From positions 5,146,501 to 5,210,500 of the forward strand of contig JAYKKI010000060.1 of assembly GCA_039881145.1 (NCBI GenBank): a stretch of DNA of 64,000 nt, in the 5' to 3' direction. The DNA comes from Druceiella hillmani. Its lineage: Eukaryota > Arthropoda > Insecta > Lepidoptera > Hepialidae. A program made the translations under genes and the position numbers. The notes under the pieces are model-generated. The model was given only the letters and a program-made list of their open reading frames with translations, searched no databases and was not told the origin of the DNA. This document shows, piece by piece, positions 33,965 to 44,339 of the stretch (position 1 is the first letter of the stretch; each line of letters begins with the position of its first letter).

Positions 33965-35260
33965 TAAAAACCCTGCCAGTTAGTACTGAAATAACTTAAA
34001 TAAGCATTAAAAATTACAATCGCTGCAAAGATAAAATAATAATAAATTTCTAGATGAGTTAGAAGAAGGATGACGTATTAAATCTGTAGCTATATAAATA
34101 TCTAGCTCTGTCTACGACTTCGTTCGCGTGAAATTTGGAATAAAAAGAGTCATTACATTTTTTTCTCATATGTTGCTCTTGGATATAAACTATAACTATA
34201 CAAAATTTCATCAAAAACCGTCTAGTAAGTTTCGCGTGATTGGTAAACAAATTAAGATAGAGATAGGCAGACAAAATTCCAAAAACAGGCTTTCTGGCTT
34301 CTATTATCATTATTAACGCCAAAATCAATCACCATTTCTAGAGTATTTTTCATGTACCGAATCCACTTTGTTACAATTTTATTACACGTATAGGTAAACA
34401 TTAGCAAAATTGGATACAATTATGTTTTTTAAATTAGAAATAATCCTTCTGTCTAATTTAAATAATTAAATAATTATAGAAAATATTATTCTAATCGTAG
34501 TAAGTTTAGCAACAAAACTCTTTTGAGTGATTATACGATAAACTTTTGAATATTTACACACATTCACGTATAGAGTATGCAACAATTAGCCATATTTTAC
34601 AAGAGAATGAGAATATTCTAGTTATGTCCTTTCCACGTCGAGAAGACTAAATTTTAATTAACTGCAGATGTATTTTACTTCTTACGGTACAGTACTACAA
34701 TATAATGGAGTATTTCAGATGATTTTTGGGCGCAGAGATTACCATCTCTGGGACACGCGATCTTTATGAATTCCTGAAAATTCCCTCACGACTAAAAAAG
34801 CGAACGAACACTCGTGTCTCCAAAACGCATTCCTTCGCAAATTTTCTCCAAGACGAGTCTTGATTTTCCGACACCGACTTAGCGCACGCAGACCGGTCGT
34901 ACATACGTAATTGAAACATTTTCGTATCTAGCCAGTTCGTTGGGCACAATTTCCCTTAACGCTTTTCCTCCTTCGTGAAATATGAAGCGAAGATGACGGG
35001 CGTCATTTTGGCGAGAGACATTTTATCGATCGCGATATTATTTTGTAAGGAGAGTATTTATCAACCCTCCTCTGAGTTACGTAACTTTAAATACCATTCT
35101 TTATCGGTTAATGTATTTGATGAAAGAGCTTTCGGATTATCCGTCGAAGCCTTTACGCTACGCGTACTTTATACAGTTTATACTTCATAAGTTAGATCAT
35201 CTTATTCGGGTTGTTTAAGGTTCTATACTTTAAAAAATCCTTGTAATTACATATTCATCC
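33965..35260. repeat. Duplication unit 3, alpha module, with a SINE-like insert
   Basis: Begins at CCCTGCCAGTTAGTACTG. After the insert at 34055-34333 the copy resumes and is near-identical to unit 1 at 34730-35010, including GAGATTACCATCTCTG and AGACCGGTCGTACATACGTA. TCAACCCTCCTCTGAGTTA follows in both. Confidence 0.85.
34055..34333 (+). mobile_element. SINE-like or LINE 3'-end insertion, 9-bp target duplication
   Basis: ATTTCTAGA flanks it at 34046-34054 and 34334-34342. Internal words ACTTCGTTCGCGTGAAATTTGG, ACAAAATTTCATCAAAAACCG and GCGTGATTGGTAAACAAATT are typical of insect non-LTR 3' regions and the SINEs that share them. The 3' end reads ATTAACGCCAAAATCAATCACC. The plus-strand frame 34128-34316 is incidental. 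Confidence 0.65.
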
Positions 35261-36009
35261 ACACATTATAGCCATTTTTATAAGAAATTATTTGACGTTA
35301 AAACTTGTAATTATCTAAAAATAAAGAGGTTGCCCTCTTTAACGTTTTTACGTAAATATTGAATTTTATTTCTTTTATTGTATATATATTTATATATATG
35401 TAGTGTATTCATTGTAGAGAGTGTTACGAGGATTTCAAAATTATTTTATATGAAACGTTTCTACAAAATCCAAGGTAGCTCTTTTAGAAACAATTTTAAT
35501 TAGAAACTTGAAGTTTGGCATAATGATAAAGCATATTAATCCATATATATTTCAGTAGTAAACGTTCAAAGTATCTATATAAAAATATTAGGCAAGAAAA
35601 ATTATGTACTGAATATCTTTTTCTATTTTATGTACTCGTATCATTCGAAATATCATTTAAAAGATCAAATTACTGGATTTTTCAGACTTTACTTTCGATA
35701 ATTTTGGAGATACCCCTGAAAATATTGGTAAAAAACATACCCTACCGTCATATTTTACCACTGAAGCGGCTGAAGTAAAAATTATGATAAAAACTGTAAC
35801 AAAAACTTACGAAAACTGTAGCGAAGGTTCTATTTTTTTACGGTTTCAGATATTCGCAATATTTGTATACCCGCAAAAGATATGAACATGGTAAGCAATA
35901 TATTTGCATGAGAAAACTGATATGTACTAATATTTGTAAATTGTTTGATTGAAAATACCTAATATATTTTAATTTTCTTTAAATTACTTTTCTTACCTAA
36001 TGTATTCTT

Positions 36010-36290
36010 TTATGTATAAATTCCAGTGACGAAGAGGAAAATAAGTTTTTGTAAATAGAAAATAGATTTCCTTTTTGAAAAAAAGCATAGATATAAAAAG
36101 TTTAGATATTTCCAAACCGACTGAATAGCATCTACACAATTTCTTAATGTGACATGTTTCTCCTATCGTCAGAAGATTAAATCCAACTTTCAATTTAGTA
36201 CAAAAAACAATGGATTAGAAGAAAATCTATTTATCTAAATGGACTTAAGCTATCCATCAACTTGACAAAATGATATAACATGTGACGTTA
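36010..36290. repeat. Duplication unit 3, gamma module
   Basis: CAATTTAGTACAAAAAACAATG and CTATTTATCTAAATGGACTTA match 25220-25300, with an additional stretch of about 30 bp (ATATAAAAAGTTTAGATATTTCC) absent from unit 1. Confidence 0.8.
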
Positions 36291-36639
36291 ATAATCCTCC
36301 ACCAGACGCTGCCCAGCCAAAACTTACGTGCAAGTTATATTTATCAACATTGCCTTTAATTTCTTTTAGTTTCTCGTTGTTCTTGTCTTTATATATTGGA
36401 ATGCCTTACACACGCCTCAATTTGACTAGTTATTCTTTCGTGAACACATTCTATTTGTATTTTTTAGCAAACAGACATACCACATCAGAGTAATTAAATA
36501 TCTGTTTCTATAGAATCGCAATTTCTTTTATGTTACAGATTCGACGAATGTCCACAAACTTTTTTAGAAGATAAGAACTATATTAAAGCATCAGATATAT
36601 CTGTATATCTGCAAATATTTCTATTCGTTGACATGACAA

Positions 36640-37600
36640 TTTTTAGTTGAAAAAGTCAGCATTATCCAAAATTTTTTGCCATCGTTCTAGCGAAGTCATA
36701 ATTCCTTATTCACAAAATGATTCTGTACAATAATCGAAAAAGTTGGCCAATCATTCTTTTAATTGCTCTTGATTATCAAATCGGTTCTCTTGATTATCAA
36801 AAAAGAGGTGTAATTCGACGAGGATACGTTCTATAAATAAGGAGGGAGAACCAAAGAAATGTAGCCTAACTCAATAATTTTATTGTAAATGCTATTTTGT
36901 TTTGTTGTTGTTTGTTTGTTTGTTTTATTTCTATTTTTTCTTTAAGTTTTTCGCAACCTTATCGAGTACACCATAGTAAGACTTAATATTCATCGTTCTT
37001 CCCTCTGGTAGTAAATAGCTCTTTTCAAATTCCAAAAAGCGCTCAACAGAACTGTCTCGGAAGTAATTTTTAATTTGAGAGCTGATATTCCTGTTTGACC
37101 CTTGCTTAGTCATTGCCGTTGGTTGTTGTGATTAACATACAATATCCAACATCTCGTCTCCAGTCACTAAACTCCCCAGTCATTCATGCGTACAGTGTTA
37201 AGTGAGTAATTGTGTGCAGGCAACCACTGGGTCATTTCTGGATCTTTGCTTAATTCATGCGGCACCCATAGACTATATTCGTGCACTTTACCCAATTCTC
37301 TTAGATGTAGGAGAGCATCCGAGTTCTTCTTCTAGTTGTCGAGTGGTTCTCCGATCAGATACAGTAAACGGTCGGTGTCAATTGTCACAGGTCGTCCTTT
37401 ATAGAGTAGGTTGTAGTTCCTATTAGAAAAGTGTAGAAACCAATTTACTGACATGTAATAGGACACTGCATTTTCATCCACAGATTTAGATACGTTTCGT
37501 ACAGTTTGTACCGTTAACTGGTTTAAACAAAATTCATAAAAGAGAAAAACGCGAATATCTCGTCCTATCAAACCCATTTTCAAGTATGTTCGTGCGGATA
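36640..37600 (-). pseudogene. Mariner (DD34D-type) transposase relic
   Basis: Read on the minus strand: a helix-turn-helix end (AVSYYMSVNWFLHFSNRNY, then GRPVTIDTDRL) at 37583-37332; HLRELGKVHEYSLWVPHEL at about 37307-37251; the VTGDE motif holding the first catalytic Asp at 37167-37153; LLPEGRTMN near 36990; a PPYL...SSNY block near 36830; and GIMTSLERWQKIL near 36700-36660. The order and spacing fit a mariner transposase, with frameshifts, stops and loss of the central HxDNA.PH segment. I could not define terminal inverted repeats. It is dead. Confidence 0.8.
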
Positions 37601-37619
37601 GCGATCAACAAATGTACTG

Positions 37620-38270
37620 ATCATGTAGCCTTGATGCATTCGTATTTATAATCGCGTGCATAGAATATTCCAGAAACTTATCGATAATTTTTGAACAAAA
37701 TGAAAAAAAAATGTCATTTTATTATGTAATAAGCTAATATATTTGGAACGATTCTATTAAATAATTCAAGTATTGAATAAGTAAACAAAATAATAGACCA
37801 CTGTAACTGAAACCATAGAAAATTTAAAAATAATAGACCACTGTCTGTAGAAGTTTAAACGGTTCATTGAATCGCTGTGTAGGTTTTCTGAAGTGACTTA
37901 AATTAAGTGTCGTCATGCAATATCAAGTAAAGACTGTAAAATCTACAAGTTAAGTTGCAGCAAAGTAAATGTAATTATCCGTTTGACTGTAGAAAAAATA
38001 CTGCCTATTTTTTATTTTTAATATGGTGCTTTGACTCTAACTTAATATATAACTTCTAACTTATTATATATAGAAAAATAACGATTTGTTAGACTATTCA
38101 ATTTGCCATATTCAGACGCATTTTATTTTTTCCGGTTTAGGTCAAGCCATTAGGTTGGAAGCTGTAATTTTGAGTCTGAGACTCTGATATTTCAAATATA
38201 AATTATCGAAACAAAGTAGCTAAAAAAGCTAAGTAAATAATAACACGAAAGATAAAACTTATAATTAATC
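37620..38270. other. AT-rich sequence
   Basis: ACAAGTTAAGTTGCAGCAAAGTAAATG near 37945 matches unit 1 at 26870, showing that the duplication mosaic extends through here. No gene. Confidence 0.45.
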
Positions 38271-38284
38271 AAACCAAAGTGTTT

Positions 38285-38655
38285 CTAAAAAATCTGTCAG
38301 GGACACGCCCGTTTGTTTTACGGGGACACTACCGTTTGTTTTACGTGAATACGTGTACGTTAACGGGTAATATTTTTTACGTTCCCGGCACTGCATAACT
38401 TTATCATATGGTGCTTTATGGATATCAATAGATATCTATTGCGAAGCTCTTCCCAACCATATACAATTTCTATGTTTTCACGTTGCTTTTTTTAAGAGTA
38501 TAGCCAAAACTTTATTAAGTTATCTTAATTTTTAACTTCAACACCATACACATTCACCATAACCATTTCACACTAATGTTTAATACATGCAATCAATAAA
38601 TCTTGACGAGATCTGTCGACTAAAACTCAAACGAGTCTCGTAGCTTCTCAGAGTA
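38285..38655. repeat. Dispersed repeat, copy at 38.3 kb
   Basis: TTTTACGTGAATACGTGTACGTTAACGGG, CTTCAACACCATA and the end GATCTGTCGACTAAAACTCAAACGAGTCTCGTAG align in order with 63815-64000, with an internal insertion here. Two dispersed copies with a sharp shared end suggest a SINE or MITE family. Confidence 0.65.
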
Positions 38656-39029
38656 AAAATTGTATTAAATGGAAATTATGTGATGCGGTGAAATGACCTC
38701 AAAATTGCAGCGTGTTCCCCTCCGGTGCGTGTGCTGCATCACAGTGTCCACTCTACGTAATTAATTCTTTGATCCTTTAACTATCAATGGTGTAATTAAA
38801 TTTGGAATATAGATGATTGTTACGTAGCTGCAATGCCAAACTCTATCCCTAGATTTTATTATTATCAAGTTTTTTGAATTTTCTCCCACTATGAAAGCAA
38901 ATTTAAAAACTTATTTACATCAAAACGATTTAAAGAAAAAGTTTTATAAAGATAACGACTGTATTTACATATTTGCAAGTAAAGGCCAAAAGCGGGAGTT
39001 TCTAAGCCTAGCTATAAAAATAATAAAGA

Positions 39030-39900
39030 TAGACGGTAGTACTATGTATCCGCACGTTGGAAGTATAATCTAGCCTATATATTATTATTAATGGAACCAG
39101 TAGATGGCATTAGGATCGTATTAATAGAGAAACAATATTGAGCGTTACACGGTACTCGCGTGATTATTTATTTTACCTACATAAATTGTACTTCAATGTA
39201 TTATCTTTTCTTTTAAGAACAAACGGTGCAATAACCATTGAAAATTATTAATTATGTAAACACAGTAAATAAGAATTTGATTTTTTTATATTTTGTTAAA
39301 TAAAAGCGTAAATTTCTAATCGAATTCGTAACGTACACAACATTTTATTTATTTTCTTTTACAACATCTTTACAAAATATTTGATGTCTGCTAATGACAG
39401 GGCCGACAGCAAATATGTGTGTATATAAAGTAACATATTTTTTGCCTACATTAACAACGAATTTCGCCGAATATAATTTATTTGCCGACGACACATGCCA
39501 TTTATATCTCAATCTTGGCAGCTAATATCGTATCGTAAGACCTGATTGATGCCTCGGGTTTAATATATCTTCTAAACCCCGAAATTGCAACGACACTGTC
39601 GTTCAAACTCCACAATCAATCTCATCGTGTTTGCCATCAGAACTCGTTAGAATTATATGTCATTAGCATAGATCGACATCTTCCTGAGCGTAGTGTTTAT
39701 ACAGAGCTATTTACTTATCGAACGGTTGCCTTGGAGTGTCTGTTATTATTTATTTTGGCGTCATCGTTATGTTTGCGAAATTAGTAAGTATTCTTTCTGT
39801 GCTATTTGGCTTATTTATAAATTTGTCTGTGTTTGGTTTTCATCGTTTTGAATTGATGTTAGTTAAGTTTTATGTTTATAATTTAAAAAAATGATCCCCT
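39030..39900. repeat. Duplication unit 3, beta module
   Basis: ACTATGTATCCGCAC, CGACACATGCCATTTATATC, CTTCCTGAGCGTAGTGTTTATAC align with units 1 and 2. It ends with CCCTATGATAAGACTTCATTG, the end also seen at 28545 and 32050. Confidence 0.85.
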
Positions 39901-41360
39901 ATGATAAGACTTCATTGTTCGCCCGTGTGTCTGTATATTTGTTACGGTTATATTTCTAAGGAATACGCATACTGTCAGCTTAAAAATTGACATAGTTATA
40001 TAAGTTGCTTGCTTACACAGATTCTTGGTAACACCAATATCTTTTTTATATCCTTTTTTTCTTAAATCTAAAATAAAGGGATTATAAAATTGAATTTTCT
40101 ATAAAGAGATTAAGTGGATTCTCATATGAAAGACCATTCTTAGTACTTCTTAAACTATTAAATTTTACTTTGATCTTGCTTAGTTTTTATGTAAAAATAT
40201 AAAGTACCAAACGTTTCTGGATACATTCAATCAAAGTACAATTAGAATTCGCCCTACGATAGTCCCGCATGGTTTCTATTAAACTTTATGCTCCGTTATT
40301 TCAACAAAAGCTAAAATGCCTATATGAAAAAGTTTCTTAAGTTTCCCTTCAGGTAGTTGGGGGTCAAATCGAAGCATATTTTCTAGCATAAGCATAAAAC
40401 TGTGGGCGTATCATATGTGACTTTCAAGGTTCTATCTTCTTCTGGTTAGAAGTTAGAAACCTTTGATAAAATGACGGATGGAGCGAGAAAGAGACAAAGT
40501 GATAGGTCATTGGGAAAAATTACTTTAAAAAAGAAAAAACAACCATACAGATAACGCTGTTACTTGGTTGATTTCTACCTTTCATGATTATGGTTATAGC
40601 GAAAAGATTTTCTTAAATATTTTCAAAAGAGTAACTTTTTCTTAATTCTGTCATATCATTAATAGCACACCAGCGTGATGTAACCCATATTGCGATACTA
40701 CGTTATGCAACTTACAGCAAGTTATATGTACTTATTCCTTCAAAATTTTATTGTGAATACTAAGTTAAATACTAGATTCAGTATTGTATCACTTAGGTGG
40801 ATATACAGCTAATTTTTTAATGGATTCACTGATAACATTGAACCCTTTTAATTTTGAAGTATCAATAAGAGGAGAATAGTGACAATATTCATTACTCCTA
40901 GAAGTTCTTGCCGATTGTTTTTGGTCAGAAATTCCAGAATTGTTGTAACGATCATCTGACGACAATGAACGGTAAACAATATAATTTATACAATACGGTT
41001 ATCGAACTATTAAAACAGAAAATTTTGTAAAGTGGACTTCGTTTTGTGTTATTACAAGTTTCAAACTTGGTTCTGATGCACAAGGGATATGTTGAAAAAT
41101 CCGTAAACTACTCAAATTAAACAAATTCAGTTGATGAAAACCTCACAAATATGTCTAAATCTAGAACAACATTTTCATTAAGTTATACAGATTTTAAAAC
41201 TATCATTGGGAGAAATTTACAATTAATTTATAAAAAAAATTACGTTAGTTTCAATTTAAATTTGAAAACCATAAGATCAAATTCGCATCAACTGAGAAAT
41301 GTATGCAAGTTAAGCAAATTAATACCTTATAATTTGAATCCTGCAAAGTACCTATTACCA
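39900..41360. other. AT-rich unique sequence
   Basis: No gene or repeat recognised apart from the frame at 41151-41405, which runs into the 28-bp repeats and has no family resemblance. Confidence 0.4.
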
Positions 41361-41362
41361 AA

Positions 41363-41446
41363 TGGCTTTTTCCTTAGACTTCCAAGTTGCTGGCTTTTTC
41401 CTTAAACTTCCAAGTTGCTGGCTTTTTCTTAGACTTCCAAGTTGCC
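41363..41446. repeat. 28-bp tandem repeat, three units
   Basis: GGCTTTTTCCTTAGACTTCC-AAGTTGCT three times, the last unit one base shorter. Confidence 0.92.
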
Positions 41447-41516
41447 ACTGACTCCAAGAAACATTTTACTTTACGTGTAGTGGACTTTTGAAGAACCGAA
41501 GAAGAAAGAAGTAAAT

Positions 41517-41605
41517 TCTTAAAAATGCAAGAGACCATCACTGCTGATATTTATTGGAGTCAATTAGAACTTATTAAAGGGAAATTGCTACAAAAACATC
41601 CTGCG
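41517..41605 (+). pseudogene. Short mariner transposase fragment
   Basis: The frame reads MQETITADIYWSQLELIKG then KLLQKHPAY before TGA. 'E.ITAD.Y..QL..L...L..K.P' is the segment preceding the HxDNA motif in mariner transposases. Nothing convincing continues on either side, so this is a small relic. Confidence 0.45.
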
Positions 41606-42133
41606 TACTGACTTCGCACTTTATTTAAAAGGAAAGCGGCGAAAACTTTTTCTAATGTCTGATATAAAGATATAAAGGAAAATTTGTTGTTTATGGACTT
41701 CCCATTTTTCTCTACGGTTCATGTAGCTAGCTGTTTTGGTGTCACCGATGCTTACTTACGAAGTTTATACGTGGACCTGTATATATGTTTGGAGAATTGT
41801 GATAATGAACGGAGGTGCATAAAATTTGGAAATACAATAAGTATTTAATGGAATAAATATTTATTGAAAGTATTACGACAGGCTGGTATATGGATACTTA
41901 GTTTATGAAATTAGGAAAGGGCTCTAAACAACTGTTTGGTTATAGACATTTTTTAATTCTGTATGCCGAATTAAATACAGCCATTGATGAAAGCTCGGTA
42001 GAGTGTAAAGTCTTTATTCCATTTATGATCTTATCAACTTGCATTTTAGATCTTCCTTCAGTGGATGGGATTTTCTTTGAAACGTAAATCAATAAATAAA
42101 ATTAAAACAGGCTTGAGAATTTCTTCTTATACA

Positions 42134-42555
42134 GTTTTTATTTTTAAATCTATATTCATGTAAAGATATTTTGTTTTGCTTAGAGGGAACTCATAAATAG
42201 ATATTACCCTAAACGCATTTTACTTTACAATTTAATCTTACGTTCGAGACATGTTGTCAAACATAACTTAAACCTTGCGAGCCAAAATTTCGGACATATA
42301 ATTATCAGATAATTTTTAAAGGAACCGAGTAGTGAATTCATAAACTGTTTTTATTTTTAAATCACTATTTATGTAAAGATATTTTGTTTTGGTTAGAGGG
42401 AACTCATAAATATATATTACCCTAAACGCATTTTACTTTCCAACTTAATCTTACATTTGAGAAATGTTGTCAAACATAAGATAAGCCTCGCGAGCCCAAT
42501 TTCAGACATGTAAATGTCAGATACTTTTTATGAGAACTGAGCTGCGAATTCACTT
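42134..42555. repeat. Two-copy tandem duplication, 211-bp period
   Basis: TTTTTATTTTTAAATC...GTAAAGATATTTTGTTTTG...AGAGGGAACTCATAAAT...CCTAAACGCATTTTACTTT occurs from 42136 and from 42347. Confidence 0.9.
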
Positions 42556-42639
42556 TTTTGACGTCAATATAGTTTAAAATAACTAGTAAATTATATTTTT
42601 GAGTTTCGACTAATGCTCTTTGTACCACTTTTCTTTGCA

Positions 42640-43070
42640 TTGTCGAGATCCACAGTAGGGTCTGTATCCTTTTTCTAACAAAACTGGTACAATTCGCGGG
42701 GAGATTGCTGCTATATTTATAAAACGGGATTCAAAGTGAGCAAAATTAAAGGGCAAAGTTACATTGACGCACCGCATACATTATTCAAACGGTGTCGAGT
42801 CCAAGATAACATCGTGTGACGGTCGCTATAAATCAGAGCGACTTGGAAACGCGTAAATCTCTTTCAATTTGCAGGGAGACATCGCCAAACGACCGGCCGC
42901 GCTTGCGGAGCATTGCTTGGGCACAGTCGTACCGAGACTTTTCTCGGTATATTGTATAATGGCACTTTACAAAGGTTTGTGTCTAATTTCTGTAAAGGAA
43001 AGAAATGGTCAAGGATTTGTTTGTTTTGAATTTCATAAAATCAAACAGCGATCCAATTGTTTGTAAAAAG
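42640..43070 (+). other. GC-richer patch with an exon-like segment
   Basis: AATCTCTTTCAATTTGCAG (to 42874) looks like a splice acceptor, and AAAG/GTTTGT at 42974/42975 like a donor. They bound 100 bp of GC-rich sequence open in one frame as GDIAKRPAALAEHCLGTVVP. Inside, ACCGAGA-CTTT-TCTCGGT forms a 7-bp hairpin. I recognise no protein family, and a second frame is also largely open. This is the most exon-like spot in the window, but support is weak. Confidence 0.25.
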
Positions 43071-43096
43071 ATTTACAACTAGATGTTACATCTAGT

Positions 43097-43311
43097 TATG
43101 ACTCAATCACACCTGTTTGTGACTCAATCACACCTGATTGTGACTCAATCACACCTGTTTGTGACTCAATCACACCTGTTTGTGACTCAATCACACCTGT
43201 TTGTGACTCAATCACACCTGATTGTGACTCAATCACACCTGATTGTGACTCAATCACACCTGTTTGTGACTCAATCACACCTGTTTGTGACTCAATCACA
43301 CCTGTTTGTGA
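43097..43311. repeat. 21-bp array with ten TGACTCA (AP-1-type) motifs
   Basis: TGACTCAATCACACCTGTTTG repeats with TGACTCA at 43099, 43120, 43141, 43162, 43183, 43204, 43225, 43246, 43267 and 43288. Variation is limited to one position (CTGTTTG or CTGATTG). Each unit holds TGTGACTCAATCACA, an inverted TGTGA/TCACA around a perfect AP-1 consensus. Because 21 is divisible by three, the array is open on both strands (VTQSHLF and VIESQTG heptads), which explains the long frames without needing a gene. Confidence 0.95.
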
Positions 43312-43598
43312 ATATTATTTATTATTATTTTTTTATGAATTTCAATATTTATTTGTTCATGTGAAACATCTAATTGCATGTTAGTATGGGAGATAAAATG
43401 TTCAGATGGCAAGGGACACCTTGACTTTTGACTTCGTTCGTGTATTGTCGGGTTTTTCCGATTTAATTCTCCATTCGGCCAGCTTCGATATATTGTCGGC
43501 TCTTTCTGACTTAATTCGACTAGGTCCTTTATATCGGTGTATTGCATTAAACTGCCTTAAAACTTTAAAGGGTTGAAAGAGTTACATATATATAGTTT

Positions 43599-43669
43599 GG
43601 TTTGTCAGGAATTTGAACCCGAAACCTCTGGAATCATAAGCAAAAATCATACCGCTAGACGAACAAACC
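43599..43669 (-). pseudogene. tRNA-like pseudogene, closest to tRNA-Pro
   Basis: On the minus strand: acceptor GGTTTGT pairs perfectly with ACAAACC at the other end, A-box-like GTCTAGCGGTATGAT, and B-box-like GGGTTCAAATTCC. The order and 71-bp length fit a tRNA. The TCTAGxGGTATGATTxTxGCTT stretch is characteristic of tRNA-Pro. The anticodon stem does not pair (TTTTTGC versus TCCAGAG) and the loop reads TTATGAT, so it is not functional. It could instead be the head of a tRNA-derived SINE. Confidence 0.6.
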
Positions 43670-43889
43670 GTGGTTGTGGTTCTTGAAATGTTGGTAAACA
43701 TGTCCAAGCTTATTATTTTAAATCAATATATTTTTAAGTATAAAATATTTTTGGCAATATTTTTCGATAGATGGCGCTATACTAAATGCGTGGTTCAAAT
43801 TTATGTTCGCGCTACTTTTTGTCAGGTTTATTTGAGTTTGGTGAATATTTATAAAAATGAGATATTTTACAACCTACTCGATGTTAGTA

Positions 43890-44330
43890 CCGAAAGTAAG
43901 GTTTTGACGAGCAAAAAACAGTAAACTATGTGACGCCATTCTAAATATAATATGGCGAATTTCTAAAGATGGCGGATTGCCTTTCCATTTATCATTTTCA
44001 CAATCTTCTTAAAACTATTTTGCTTAAAAATTGAGATAAATTTTTCATATTTCAGTGAGCGTTTCCGATACTTACGTTTTCTGAAAAATACCACCGAAAA
44101 GACTTCCAACTTTTTCTGTTAACAAATGTGATGCTCGTAACACTGGATTATCCGATTTTATTTGCTTTCTTTGCAATATCTGATTTTGTGGCTTCTTGAG
44201 TAACATTGTGAACAAGGATTTGACGAGTAAAATACAGTAAATTATGATGTCATTACACATCGAATATGGTGGGTGGATTCCCCAAGATGATGGATTGCTT
44301 TGTTTTCACAACCACCTTGGTATGGGCATC
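43890..44330. repeat. Two diverged copies, about 312 bp apart
   Basis: TTGACGAGxAAAAxACAGTAAA...ATATGGxG...AAGATGxxGGATTGC...TTTTCACAA is present from about 43904 and from about 44219. Confidence 0.7.
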
Positions 44331-44339
44331 AAATGAAAG

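Noticed and set aside
42134..42555. Pair of long terminal repeats
   Set aside because: The two copies are directly adjacent, with no internal region, so this is a tandem duplication.
43097..43311. CRISPR-like array
   Set aside because: Units are contiguous 21-bp repeats without unique spacers, in eukaryotic sequence; it is a minisatellite.
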